This document shows positions 1 to 8,215 of a DNA stretch of 42,801 nt, in pieces. The stretch's first letter is position 1, and each line of letters opens with the position of its first letter. Origin of the DNA: Streptomyces viridochromogenes DSM 40736 (GTDB taxonomy: Bacteria; Actinomycetota; Actinomycetes; Streptomycetales; Streptomycetaceae); contig NZ_GG657757.1 in assembly GCF_000158955.1 (NCBI RefSeq), forward strand, positions 1,472,165 through 1,514,965. The letters run 5' to 3'. The notes under the pieces are model-generated. The model had not been told where the DNA came from, made no database searches, and worked only from the letters and a program-made list of their open reading frames with translations. Position numbers and translations under genes: made by a program.

Positions 1-696
1 GACGATCACGACGCGGACGCCGTCCAGGCCACAGGCACCGGCGAGGAGTTCGACCTGCTTCTCGGGGGCGAGCCGGCCGACGTAGCCGACGATCACTTCG
101 CCGTTCGGGGCGAGTTCCCGCCGCAGCGCCTCGTCACGGCGGTCGGGCCGGAACCGTGCGGTGTCCACACCACGCGGCCACAGCTCGACCCGCGGCACCC
201 CGTGCGTCTCCAGGTCGCGCAGGGCCGCGGTGGACGGAGCGAGGGTGAGGTCGGCCGCGCCGTGGACGGAGCGGATGCGCCGCCAGGCGGCGGCCTCTCC
301 GGCGCCCATGTACGTACGGGCGTATCCGGCCAGGTCCGTCTGGTAGACGGCGACGGCGGGGATGCCGAGGCGGGCGGCGGCGGCCATGCCGCGCACCCCG
401 AGGACGAAGGGGCTGGCGAGGTGGACGACGTCGGCACGGTGCTCGACGAGGGTGGCGGCCAGACGCCGGCTGGGGAGGGCGACGCGGACCTGGGGGTAGC
501 CGGGGAGCGGGAGGGAGGGGACGTGGACGACGGGGCACGGCGCTGACGCGTCGGGCTTGTGCCCCGGCGCGGGGGCCGGGGCGACGACGACGGGGGCGTG
601 ACCGCGATCGACGAGGTGCCGGGCGGTCTGGAGCGCGCAGTGGGCCACGCCGTTCACGTCGGGGGGAAAGGATTCGGTCACGATGACGACACGCAT
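1..696 (-). CDS. GT4-family glycosyltransferase (3' end outside window)
   Basis: The frame is open from an ATG at 696 to the window edge, giving the first 232 residues. The protein begins MRVVIVTESFPPDVNGVA, the typical N-terminus of GT-B fold family 4 mannosyl/glucosyltransferases, with the glycine-bearing acceptor-side loop. Near the edge it has VGYVGRLAPEKQVELL, the start of the nucleotide-sugar-binding Rossmann half. Family knowledge suggests transfer of a hexose from GDP- or UDP-sugar to a lipid or glycan acceptor at the cytoplasmic membrane face, like MgtA/PimB-type enzymes. The acceptor cannot be told from the sequence. The catalytic EX7E region lies outside the window. It is the only gene of its strand run here, and the next gene upstream is 186 bp away. 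Confidence 0.85.
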   Translation of the reverse strand, partial: MRVVIVTESFPPDVNGVAHCALQTARHLVDRGHAPVVVAPAPAPGHKPDASAPCPVVHVPSLPLPGYPQVRVALPSRRLAATLVEHRADVVHLASPFVLGVRGMAAAARLGIPAVAVYQTDLAGYARTYMGAGEAAAWRRIRSVHGAADLTLAPSTAALRDLETHGVPRVELWPRGVDTARFRPDRRDEALRRELAPNGEVIVGYVGRLAPEKQVELLAGACGLDGVRVVIV

Positions 697-882
697 ACCG
701 GTGTTGTCGCCGTGCCGGACGTGGCCGCGTCAACGTGGATCTTTCCGGCCGAGGAACGTCCTATGAGCGTTCTGAGGTGCACCCGCGCAGGTCAGACGGC
801 GTCCATGCCCTCCTGACCCGCGAGTCACCCCTCGTTCACCCGGGCGGCCTGATTCCGCCCCGCCGATCTGGCACCGAGGGGG

Positions 883-2301
883 TCACACAGCGGTCTCCTC
901 GGGACCGATCCGGCTGCGTACGGCCGTCTGGACCTCGGCTTCCTCGGCCGGGTCCGCGGCGAGCCGGCGCAGTCGCTCGACGACGCGGGCGTCTCCGGTC
1001 TCGGCGTGCCGGGCGGCGATCTCGCGGGTGGTCTCCTCGCAGTCCCACAGGCACTCGACGGCGAAGCCGGTGGCGAAGGAGGGGTCGGTGGCGGCGAGGG
1101 CGCGGGCCGCCCGGCCGCGCAGATGGGAGGAGGCGGTCTCCCGGTAGACGTGCCGGAGCACGGGTGCGGCGCAGGCGATGCCGAGCCGCCCGGTGCCGTC
1201 GACGAGGGTCCACAGCGTCGGCGCGTCAGGGCCTTCACCCCGTACGGCCTCGCGCAGGGCCGTGAGGACCAGGTCGCGGTCCCGCGCCCCGCCCCGGCAG
1301 GCGAGAACGCGTCCGGCGGCGGCGCCCAGCGGGTCGGGCCGCCGGGCCCAGCCGCGCGCCCGGTCGACGGCGGCGAGCGAGCGCATGCGTTCGAAGGCGT
1401 CGACGGCGGCGTCCACGACGACCGTCGAGCCGGTGGCCACGGCGCCCTCGATCAGGTCGAGGGCGTCGGGATCGCCTCCGTCGGCGAGATAGCGCAGGGC
1501 GGTGCACCGGGCTCCGTCGCTGCCGTCCTTCGCCGCCCGGACGATCTCGGCCCGGTCGTCGGGGCCCGCCACGGCGGTGAGGCAGCGGGCGGCCGGGACA
1601 TGGAGTGCCGCGCCCCGTTCGAGGCCTTGCTGGGCCCACTCGAAGACGGCGCTCACGCTCCATCCGGGACGGGGCCCGGTCGGCCGCATCTGCCGCTGCC
1701 AGCGGTCGAAACAGCCCGCCTCGTGGGCGGCACGCACACGCGTGGCGACGGATTCGCGCGGATCCTCGGCCCACAGCCGCCACGGCCGGGGCTCGAAGGC
1801 GTCACGGACGGCGACGGCCAGCTCGGCCTCGCCCTCCGGGTCGGCCGGGAACCGCGCGAGGACGGGCGCGGCGAGGGCGCGCAGGCCCGCGTCGTCGTCC
1901 CGCAGGGCGAGTTCGTCGAGGGCCCAGGCCCAGTTGGAGCCGTGGGCGGCGTACCTGCGCAGCAGTTCGAGCGCGTCCCGCCTGCCGTAGGAGGCGAGGT
2001 GCCCGAGGACGGCGAGGGCGAGCCCGGTGCGTGACTCGTCGCTGTCGAGGACGTCCTCGGCGCCGAAGAGATGGGCCTCGACCTCGTCCAGCTCGCCGTT
2101 CAGGTCGAGGTAGAGGCGGGCGTAGTAGAGGGAGCGGTTCTCCACCTGCCAGTCGTGGCGGGGATCGCGCAGCACGCAGTGGTTCAACGCCGCGAGCGCC
2201 TCGGCGCGGGGGGCGGTGAGCGCGTGCAGCGTGCCGTCGCCGCGACCCCGCTGGAGCAGGCCGAGCAGCGTACCGCTGGGCGCTATGACCGGATCGAACA
2301 T
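883..2301 (-). CDS. HEAT-repeat protein of unknown function
   Basis: The product is a 472-residue, almost entirely helical, Ala/Leu/Arg/Asp-rich protein with repeated HEAT-like helix pairs, for example around RCTALRYLADGGDPDALDLIEGAV and the C-terminal GRAARALAATDPSFATGFAVECL. There is no signal peptide, membrane segment or catalytic motif, so it is probably a cytoplasmic scaffold. A GTG at 2316 gives a five-residue longer form, but nothing resembling a ribosome site precedes it. The bases GTGAGG starting there sit 9 nt before the ATG at 2301 and make a good Shine-Dalgarno site, so I chose the ATG. The same leader sequence recurs before the amidohydrolase at 13961. No specific function can be assigned. 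Confidence 0.8.
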   Translation of the reverse strand: MFDPVIAPSGTLLGLLQRGRGDGTLHALTAPRAEALAALNHCVLRDPRHDWQVENRSLYYARLYLDLNGELDEVEAHLFGAEDVLDSDESRTGLALAVLGHLASYGRRDALELLRRYAAHGSNWAWALDELALRDDDAGLRALAAPVLARFPADPEGEAELAVAVRDAFEPRPWRLWAEDPRESVATRVRAAHEAGCFDRWQRQMRPTGPRPGWSVSAVFEWAQQGLERGAALHVPAARCLTAVAGPDDRAEIVRAAKDGSDGARCTALRYLADGGDPDALDLIEGAVATGSTVVVDAAVDAFERMRSLAAVDRARGWARRPDPLGAAAGRVLACRGGARDRDLVLTALREAVRGEGPDAPTLWTLVDGTGRLGIACAAPVLRHVYRETASSHLRGRAARALAATDPSFATGFAVECLWDCEETTREIAARHAETGDARVVERLRRLAADPAEEAEVQTAVRSRIGPEETAV

Positions 2302-2601
2302 GGGAAACAGCCTCACATCAAGCGTCGACGCAACCGGGGACGTGTACTACCTGGCCGCGCGACAACACGTCGGAGTGCCCGCCGTTTCCTGCTTGCTGTA
2401 GACCATCTTCCTCTGCCTCTCGTCGGTGGCCCTTGCGGACCGCGTCACGGCCCGCGCGGTGCGGCAACACCTGCCCAACCATCACGTCCGTGAACCACGT
2501 CGTCATGATGACTCGGCACTTCCGTCTGCCGCGACCGAAATTTCGGCGGCCCTTTACCGCCTCCCCCGTTTTCGTTGTCGTTCCAGGTCAGACTGGTCGG
2601 C
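2302..2601. other. Intergenic stretch without a supported gene
   Basis: This 300-bp gap lies between two same-strand genes. It is less GC-rich than its surroundings, with an AT-richer patch near 2535-2580, so it probably holds the promoter of the HEAT-repeat gene and the end of the ankyrin transcript. A 62-codon open frame on the minus strand has no ribosome site and no Streptomyces third-position GC pattern, and I do not support it as a gene. Confidence 0.5.
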
Positions 2602-2994
2602 TCAGTGATCGCCGAACAGTTCGAGCAATTCCGTCCGGCCGAACATCCGGGCGGTGTCGACGGCCGAGGGCGTACCGGCGGCCGGGTCGGCGCCACCCTC
2701 CAGAAGAGCCTTGATCACGTCCGCCTCGCCCTTGAAGACCGCTCCCGCGAGCGGGGTCTGGCCTCGGTCGTTCACCCGGTCGGCCTCGGCGCCGCGGTCG
2801 AGCAGGGCGCGCACCGCGTCGGAGTGGCCGTGGTAGGCGGCGAGCATCACGAGCGAGTCGCCGCGGTCGTTGGTGAGGTTGGCCGGAACGCCCGCGTCCA
2901 CGTACGCCACGAGCGCCTCGGTCTGTCCCCGCCGGGCCAGATCGAAGATCTTGGTCGCCAGCTCCACGACCTCGGGGTCGGGGACTTCGGTCAT
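2602..2994 (-). CDS. Ankyrin-repeat protein
   Basis: A 130-residue protein made of ankyrin repeats. The units ANLTNDRGDSLVMLAAYHGH and DRVNDRGQTPLAGAVFKGE carry the repeat consensus (DxxGxTPLxxAxxxGH). Each is followed by the second helix AVRALLDRGAEA or VIKALLEGGADP. The N-terminal helix (residues 1-30) and the C-terminal TARMFGRTELLELFGDH cap the stack. There is no signal peptide, so it should be a small cytoplasmic protein-binding module. Short ankyrin proteins of this kind are common in Streptomyces, and the partner is unknown. It is divergent from smeA across 295 bp. Confidence 0.9.
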   Translation of the reverse strand: MTEVPDPEVVELATKIFDLARRGQTEALVAYVDAGVPANLTNDRGDSLVMLAAYHGHSDAVRALLDRGAEADRVNDRGQTPLAGAVFKGEADVIKALLEGGADPAAGTPSAVDTARMFGRTELLELFGDH

Positions 2995-3289
2995 CGGCCG
3001 GACCGCCTCTCCTGCGCGTCACGTCGGGTGCGTACGCCTGCGAGTGGCGCAGCCGTACGAGTGAATCGCCAGGGTACTGGCTCACGCCGCACATGACCCG
3101 ATGTGCCCGAGGTAAAGATCACCACAGACCGGGCGAGGACCACGGCCCGGTTCGGCCGGCCAGGGACCACTCCGTCAACCGGGGGGAAATGGTCCGGATT
3201 TAACCCAGTTGCACCTTTTATCGTATGGATACATCCTGTGAGCCTGGAAGTACTCATGGTGACTGTCCCCGCGAACCAGGAGAACCCAC

Positions 3290-3484
3290 ATGATTCTCTC
3301 CATCTCAGGCGTGGTCCTGCTCGGCATCGTCGTCTTCATCTTCTTCCGCAAGGACGGCCTCAAGGCGTCGCACGCCGTGGTCACGATGCTCTTCGGCTTC
3401 TATCTGGCCAGTACGGCCATCGCCCCGAGCATCAAGGCGGGCGGCGAGAGCCTGGCGAGCCTCCTGGGAGGAATCAAGTTCTGA
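3290..3484 (+). CDS. smeA: SmeA-like small sporulation membrane protein
   Basis: A 64-residue protein with two hydrophobic segments: MILSISGVVLLGIVVFIFF, then a charged turn RKDGLKASH, then VVTMLFGFYLASTAIAP. It ends with a glycine-rich tail. An AGGAGA site precedes the ATG. It lies 52 bp upstream of an FtsK/SpoIIIE-like gene on the same strand. From published work on S. coelicolor, SmeA is a small membrane protein that brings SffA to sporulation septa and affects chromosome segregation. The length, two-segment topology and partner gene support that identity. The upstream region around 3195-3240 is unusually AT-rich for this genome and probably contains the developmental promoter, but I cannot assign -10/-35 boxes with confidence. 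Confidence 0.85.
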   Translation: MILSISGVVLLGIVVFIFFRKDGLKASHAVVTMLFGFYLASTAIAPSIKAGGESLASLLGGIKF

Positions 3485-3536
3485 CGACCCCGCTCCCCGT
3501 ACGCACCCCGCCCGTACGTACTGACTGGAGGCAGCA

Positions 3537-5156
3537 GTGGCCCGGCGCCCCCTCCCCCGCATTCTGAGCAACGGCGGCGCACAGCTCGCCCGGAGCCGGG
3601 AGCTGGCCCGGACGGCCGCCGACAGCGCCACCGACGTCCTCCACCCGCTGATCACGATCACGCGGGGTCTGCGCCGGCTGGCAGCGGCCGGGCGGCGCAG
3701 ATGGACCGAGACCCCCAAGGAGAAGCGGGGGGCGCTGCTGTTCCTGATGGCCTCCGTGATCCTGGTCGTGGCGCTGGCTCCGTACGGGCCGCTGCTCGCC
3801 GCCATCACCCTGATGGCGGCGGCGGCCTGGCAGGGCCGGGAGGGTGCCGCGGTAGTACCGGAGGGGCCCGACGAGTCGCAGACCCAGCGCCTGGAGTCGC
3901 TGTACGAGGCGCTCGTGCCCTACTTCTCCACGACCGAGACCCTGAGCCGCTGTACGCGCCACGCGGCGCGGTGGGACAGTCTCCCACTTACGCGTCGACG
4001 CCGCAGCGATCTCGCCACCTGGTGGTGGCGCTACCCGGCGTACTTCGCCGACGGGGAGGCCGAGGCCCGCGCCAAGGTCGAGCACCTTCTCGCCGCCAAG
4101 TCGGGCCGTGGCCGCGAATACCACTTCACGTGGGACGAGGAAGGCAACCAGTTGACGGTCGACGTGCTCTCACCGCTCGCCGTCGACATCGTCGCCCAGC
4201 CTTTCGTCACCGCGCCCGGCGAGATCGTCCTCGGCTTCACCGACCCGACCCGGGTCCGGCGCACACTCCCCCTGACCTGCGGCGAGCAGCGGCGGGACGC
4301 GCCCCCCGTCGTCTGGCGCACGGGTCTGCGCTCCACCGAGCCCCATCTGCTCGCCCTCGGCCTGCCGGGCAGCGGCACGTCCTCCCTGCTCCGGTCCATC
4401 GCCCTGCAGGCGCTCCGGCACGGCGACGTGGTGATCGTCGACGGCGGCGGCACCGGCGAGTACGCCTGCCTGACCGGCCGGGACGGCGTCCTGGCCGTCG
4501 AGTGCGGACTCGCCGGGGTCCTGGCGAGCCTGGAGTGGGCCGCGCACGAGACCGAGCGACGCCTCATCGCCGCCAACCGTGCCCACCAGGCGGGGCACCC
4601 GCCGCCGGACGACACCAGGCGCCCGCTGTGGATCCTCCTGGACCGTCCGACGGCGTTCACCCATCTGGCCGCGGCCGACGACCGCGAGGACCCCCAGTCC
4701 CTCCTCCAGGTCCCCCTGCGGCACGGCCGCCCGGTGAACGTGACGGTGGTGGTGGCCGACCAGCTGGACTGCATGGAGATGCTCAGCGAACCGGTACGGC
4801 ACCACACGCGTGCCCGCGTCGTCCTCGGTCCGGCGACGGGCGAGCAGTGCGAGTCCGTCCTGGGGGCGCCCCCGCACACCACCCCCGTCGACGAGGTCCC
4901 ACCCGGCCGTGGTTACGCCCGCCTGGGCACGGGCCCGGTCCACCGCCTCCAGGTCCCTGCCACGCCGCACCCCTACGACGACGCGACGACCGAAGCCCAC
5001 CGCCAGGCGGTGCTGGACCTCCTCCCGCCCCGCACGGCACCGGCGGACGGAGAGACGGTGCCGGCACCGGCGGAAGGCGAGCCGGAGCCGGTCCCGGAGC
5101 CGGCCGAAGCCGAGCCGGTCCCGGTGCTGACGAAGCCGGCCCCCGCCGAGCGCTAA
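3537..5156 (+). CDS. sffA: SffA-like FtsK/SpoIIIE-family protein
   Basis: A 539-residue protein starting at GTG after a GGAGG site. Residues 1-60 are basic. Residues about 65-98 form two membrane segments (LLFLMASVILVVALAPYGPLL and following). A cytoplasmic domain and an FtsK-like P-loop ATPase fold follow from about 265 to 460. The C-terminal tail is rich in Pro, Glu and Ala. In S. coelicolor SffA is a septum-located DNA-translocase-like protein that works with SmeA in spore chromosome segregation. The Walker A position here reads GLPGSGTSS (275-283), without the usual lysine. The Walker B position reads WILLDRP, with Asp369 but no following glutamate, so normal ATP hydrolysis is doubtful. 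The stop codon overlaps the stop of the converging yczR gene. Confidence 0.85.
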   Translation: MARRPLPRILSNGGAQLARSRELARTAADSATDVLHPLITITRGLRRLAAAGRRRWTETPKEKRGALLFLMASVILVVALAPYGPLLAAITLMAAAAWQGREGAAVVPEGPDESQTQRLESLYEALVPYFSTTETLSRCTRHAARWDSLPLTRRRRSDLATWWWRYPAYFADGEAEARAKVEHLLAAKSGRGREYHFTWDEEGNQLTVDVLSPLAVDIVAQPFVTAPGEIVLGFTDPTRVRRTLPLTCGEQRRDAPPVVWRTGLRSTEPHLLALGLPGSGTSSLLRSIALQALRHGDVVIVDGGGTGEYACLTGRDGVLAVECGLAGVLASLEWAAHETERRLIAANRAHQAGHPPPDDTRRPLWILLDRPTAFTHLAAADDREDPQSLLQVPLRHGRPVNVTVVVADQLDCMEMLSEPVRHHTRARVVLGPATGEQCESVLGAPPHTTPVDEVPPGRGYARLGTGPVHRLQVPATPHPYDDATTEAHRQAVLDLLPPRTAPADGETVPAPAEGEPEPVPEPAEAEPVPVLTKPAPAER

Positions 5157-6649
5157 GCGACGAACGTACGCGGTGCCTCCGTACCGCTGACCCCACCGGA
5201 CTCCACGATCCGTGCCGCCGCCGCCAGCCGCGCGGCCGCCTCCTCGGCCACCGCGCCGCCCACGGTGAACGGCAGCCGCACATACCCCTCGAACGCCCCG
5301 TCCACCCCGAACCGCGGCCCGGACGGCACCCGGACCCCGACCCGCTCCCCCGCCTCCGCGAGCCGCGACCCGGAAAGCCCCCCGGTCCGCACCCACAGCG
5401 TCAGCCCACCGCGCGGCACCTCGAACTCCCACCCGGGCAGCTCCCGGCGCACCGCCGCCACGAGTTCGTCCCGGTTCTGCCGCGCCTGCTCCCGCCGCGC
5501 CGCGACGGCCCGCTCCCAGCCACCTGTTCCGAACAGCCAGTTCACGGCCAGCTGCTCCAGCACGGGCGTACCGAGATCCGCGTAGGCCCGCGCGGCGACC
5601 AGGCTGCGGACCACGTCCGGCGCGGCCCGTACCCACCCGATGCGCATACCGGCCCAGAACGCCTTGCTCGCCGACCCCACCGTGATCACCGTGGACCCGG
5701 CCGGGTCGAACGCGCACACCGGCCTCGGCATCCGCACGTCCTCCAGCGAGAGCTCGCTCATCGTCTCGTCGGCGATCAGCACGGTCCCCGCGGACCGCGC
5801 CGCGTCCACCAGCCGCCGTCGCTGGTCGTCGTCGGCGAGCGCCCCGGTCGGATTGTGGAAGTCGGCGACGACGTAGGCGAGGCGCGGGGCGGCGTCCCGC
5901 AGGACCTGCCGCCACCGGTCCATGTCCCACCCGGTGAGCCCCTCGGCCATGGCGACGGGCACGAGCCGGGCCCCGGCCTCCCGCATGAGCTGGAGGATGT
6001 TGGCGTACGAGGGCGACTCGACGGCGACGCGCTCGCCCCGTCCGGCGAACAGATGGCAGATCGCGTCGATGGCACCCATCGCCCCGGTGGTGACCATGAT
6101 CTGCTCGGGCATGGTCGGGATCCCGCGCGCGGTGTACCGCTCGGCGATCATCGACCGCAGCGCGGGCAACCCGGCGGGATAGTCGCCGTGCGTGTGCGCG
6201 TAGGGCGGCAGTTCCTCCAGAGCGCCCTGCACGGCCCGGGTCAGCCACGGTTCGGGCGCGGGCAGGGCGGCACAGCCGAGGTCGATCAGCGAGCCGAGGG
6301 CCTCCGGCGGCAGGGGCTCCAGCCCCCGCGCCGGCACGGGGTTCCCCGCCGGCACCGCGGTCCAGCTTCCGGCGCCCCGCCGCGACTCCAGGAACCCTTC
6401 GCCGCGCAGCGCCTCGTACGCGGCCGCGACCGTCGTACGGCTCACGGAGAGGGACAACGCGAGTTCGCGCTCGGCGGGCAGCCGGGCGGCCACCGGGACC
6501 CGTCCCTCGAGCACCAGCAGCCGGATGCCGTCCGCGAGCGCGCGGTAGGCGGGCGGCCTGCGGGTGCCGGGCCCCGCCGGGCGGTCCTGCTGGGAGTTGA
6601 GCAGCCGGGCGAGCTGCGCCGCCCCCACGGCCGAGGTCCACTGCGCCAT
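5153..6649 (-). CDS. yczR: MocR-family regulator, YczR type
   Basis: A 498-residue fusion of an N-terminal winged-helix GntR domain (about 30-100, including RLPAERELALSLSVSRTTVAAAYEALRGEGFLESR) with a PLP-dependent aminotransferase fold type I domain. The PLP-lysine region is SASKAFWAGMRIGW, and VVADFHNPTGAL matches the substrate/PLP-binding Asn-Pro segment. MocR proteins are PLP-sensing transcription factors, not aminotransferases. The ATG at 6649, with AAGGTGG about 10 nt upstream, fits the family better than an upstream start 22 codons earlier. It diverges from yczE, the known partner of the YczR subgroup, across 99 bp containing a perfect inverted repeat. Confidence 0.87.
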   Translation of the reverse strand: MAQWTSAVGAAQLARLLNSQQDRPAGPGTRRPPAYRALADGIRLLVLEGRVPVAARLPAERELALSLSVSRTTVAAAYEALRGEGFLESRRGAGSWTAVPAGNPVPARGLEPLPPEALGSLIDLGCAALPAPEPWLTRAVQGALEELPPYAHTHGDYPAGLPALRSMIAERYTARGIPTMPEQIMVTTGAMGAIDAICHLFAGRGERVAVESPSYANILQLMREAGARLVPVAMAEGLTGWDMDRWRQVLRDAAPRLAYVVADFHNPTGALADDDQRRRLVDAARSAGTVLIADETMSELSLEDVRMPRPVCAFDPAGSTVITVGSASKAFWAGMRIGWVRAAPDVVRSLVAARAYADLGTPVLEQLAVNWLFGTGGWERAVAARREQARQNRDELVAAVRRELPGWEFEVPRGGLTLWVRTGGLSGSRLAEAGERVGVRVPSGPRFGVDGAFEGYVRLPFTVGGAVAEEAAARLAAAARIVESGGVSGTEAPRTFVA

Positions 6650-6684
6650 CGGAATCAGTCCACCTTCCCCGGATTGGCCCTGGT

Positions 6685-6701
6685 TGGACTCAGCGTCCAA
6701 G
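6685..6701. promoter_or_regulatory. Candidate YczR operator
   Basis: A perfect 6-5-6 inverted repeat, TTGGAC-tcagc-GTCCAA, lies centrally between the divergent yczR and yczE starts. Related half-sites lie on either side (ATTGGCC at 6674 and AGTCCAC at 6721). MocR regulators usually bind paired repeats between themselves and a divergent target gene, so this is the likely operator. Assignment is by position and symmetry only. Confidence 0.6.
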
Positions 6702-6748
6702 CCACATGGTGTCATGCGTCAGTCCACTACCACCACAGGGGGCACCAC

Positions 6749-7402
6749 ATGTCCACGCAGCGCCGTCTCGGTCGGCGGCTCATCCAGCTCTACGCGGGTC
6801 TCGCGCTGTACGGCGCGAGTTCGGCGTTGCTCGTCCGGTCGGGACTCGGCCTGGAGCCGTGGAACGTACTGCACCAGGGCATCGCCGAGCGGACGGGGCT
6901 GTCGATCGGAGTGGTGCTGACCCTCGTGGGCGCCGCGGTGCTCCTCGCGTGGATCCCGCTGCGCCAGCGGCCGGGGCTGGGCACGATCTCCAACGTGCTG
7001 GTCATCGGCATGGCGATGGACGCGACACTGGCCCTGGCGCCCGACGCGCACGGCCTGGCGCCGCGCATCGCGCTGATGGTGGCGGGGATCGTCCTGAACG
7101 GCGCGGCGACCGGCCTGTACATCGCGGCGCGCTTCGGCCCGGGCCCGCGCGACGGCCTGATGACGGGACTGCACCAGCTCACCGGGGTCTCGATCCGTCT
7201 GGTGCGCACGGGCATCGAGCTCACGGTCGTGGCGACCGGCTTCGCCCTGGGTGGCACCGTCGGCGTCGGCACCCTCCTGTACGCGGTGTCGATCGGCCCG
7301 CTCGCCCAGCTGTTCCTGCGGGTGTTCGCCGTCCTCCCGGCATCCGACGGCAGCACGGTCGTTGCCACAGGTCAACCGCGAGGAGCGATACTGCGTCCGT
7401 GA
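6749..7402 (+). CDS. yczE: YczE-family integral membrane protein
   Basis: A 217-residue membrane protein with about five or six hydrophobic segments. Family marks are GLALYGASSALLVRSGLGLEPWNVLHQGIAERTG near the N-terminus and ARFGPGPRDGLMTGLHQLTGVSIRLVR in the middle, the conserved GP(G/R)DGLM loop of YczE/YitT-like proteins. The start is ATG at 6749 behind a GGGGG tract. The function of YczE proteins is unknown. In Gram-positive bacteria they are commonly controlled by an adjacent MocR regulator, as here. The last codons overlap the next gene by the sequence GTGA. Confidence 0.88.
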   Translation: MSTQRRLGRRLIQLYAGLALYGASSALLVRSGLGLEPWNVLHQGIAERTGLSIGVVLTLVGAAVLLAWIPLRQRPGLGTISNVLVIGMAMDATLALAPDAHGLAPRIALMVAGIVLNGAATGLYIAARFGPGPRDGLMTGLHQLTGVSIRLVRTGIELTVVATGFALGGTVGVGTLLYAVSIGPLAQLFLRVFAVLPASDGSTVVATGQPRGAILRP

Positions 7403-8166
7403 CCCCGCGGATACGCCACCCCTATCTCGACCATCCCGGCCCGATCGCCTTCGCCCACCGGGGCGGGGCCGCGGAGGGCCTGGAGAACACCGTGCGGCAG
7501 TTCCGGTGCGCCGTCGAGGCGGGCTACCGGTACATCGAGACCGATGTCCACGCCACCCGGGACGGCCGGCTCGTCGCCTTCCACGACGCGACCCTGGACC
7601 GGGTGACGGACGGCGCGGGCAGGATCGCCGACCTGCCGTGGCAGGAGGTACGGCACGCGCGCGTGGCGGGCGAGGAGCCGGTGCCCCTCTTCGAGGAGCT
7701 CCTGGAGACCTTCCCCGACGTGCGCTGGAACGTCGACGTCAAGGCGGAGGCCGCCCTGCTGGCCTTCCTGGAGCTGGTCGGCCGGACGGACTCCTGGGAC
7801 CGGATCTGCCTCGGCTCGTTCTCCGAGGCGCGCGTGGTGCGCGCCCAGCGGCTGGCCGGCCCGCGGCTGGCCACGTCCTACGGCACGCGGGGCGTGCTCA
7901 ACCTGCGGCTGCGCTCCTGGGGGCTGCCTGCGGCGGTGCGCCGCTCGGCGGTCGCCGCCCAGGTCCCCGAGATCCAGTCCGGCATCCAGGTCGTGGACGA
8001 CCGCTTCCTGCACGCCGCGCACGCGCGCGGGCTCCAGGTGCACGTGTGGACCGTCAACGAGCCCGAGCGTATGCACCGGCTCCTGGATCTGGGCGTGGAT
8101 GGCATCATGACCGATCACATCGACACGTTGCGCAAGGTCATGGAGGACCGCGGCGTCTGGGTCTGA
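7399..8166 (+). CDS. Glycerophosphodiester phosphodiesterase
   Basis: A 255-residue cytoplasmic TIM-barrel enzyme of the GDPD family, which hydrolyses glycerophosphodiesters to sn-glycerol 3-phosphate and an alcohol. The catalytic and metal-binding signature is complete: His20 in AFAHRGG, Glu47 and Asp49 in YIETDVH, His62 in AFHDATLD, and the later Asp-Val-Lys of NVDVKAE. The C-terminal VHVWTVNEPERMHRLLDLGVDGIMTD is typical of the family. The GTG start at 7399 overlaps the yczE stop (GTGA), implying translational coupling. There is no signal peptide, so it is an intracellular rather than a secreted GlpQ form. Confidence 0.92.
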   Translation: MTPRIRHPYLDHPGPIAFAHRGGAAEGLENTVRQFRCAVEAGYRYIETDVHATRDGRLVAFHDATLDRVTDGAGRIADLPWQEVRHARVAGEEPVPLFEELLETFPDVRWNVDVKAEAALLAFLELVGRTDSWDRICLGSFSEARVVRAQRLAGPRLATSYGTRGVLNLRLRSWGLPAAVRRSAVAAQVPEIQSGIQVVDDRFLHAAHARGLQVHVWTVNEPERMHRLLDLGVDGIMTDHIDTLRKVMEDRGVWV

Positions 8167-8215
8167 GACGCGGGGCCCACGCCCTCCGCGCGTTCACGGG
8201 GAAGCGAGGGCACGG

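Noticed and set aside
3186..3200. TGGTCCGGA upstream of smeA as a DasR box
   Set aside because: It has only one half of the box and no link to aminosugar genes.
4170..6641. An 823-codon minus-strand frame across sffA and yczR
   Set aside because: Composition is that of an out-of-frame reading of high-GC coding DNA, and yczR is in a different frame.
3701..7402. A plus-strand open frame of over 1200 codons across sffA, yczR and yczE
   Set aside because: Its first two thirds are Arg/Pro/Gly-rich and lie out of frame with or antisense to real genes. Only the last 217 codons (yczE) are genuine.
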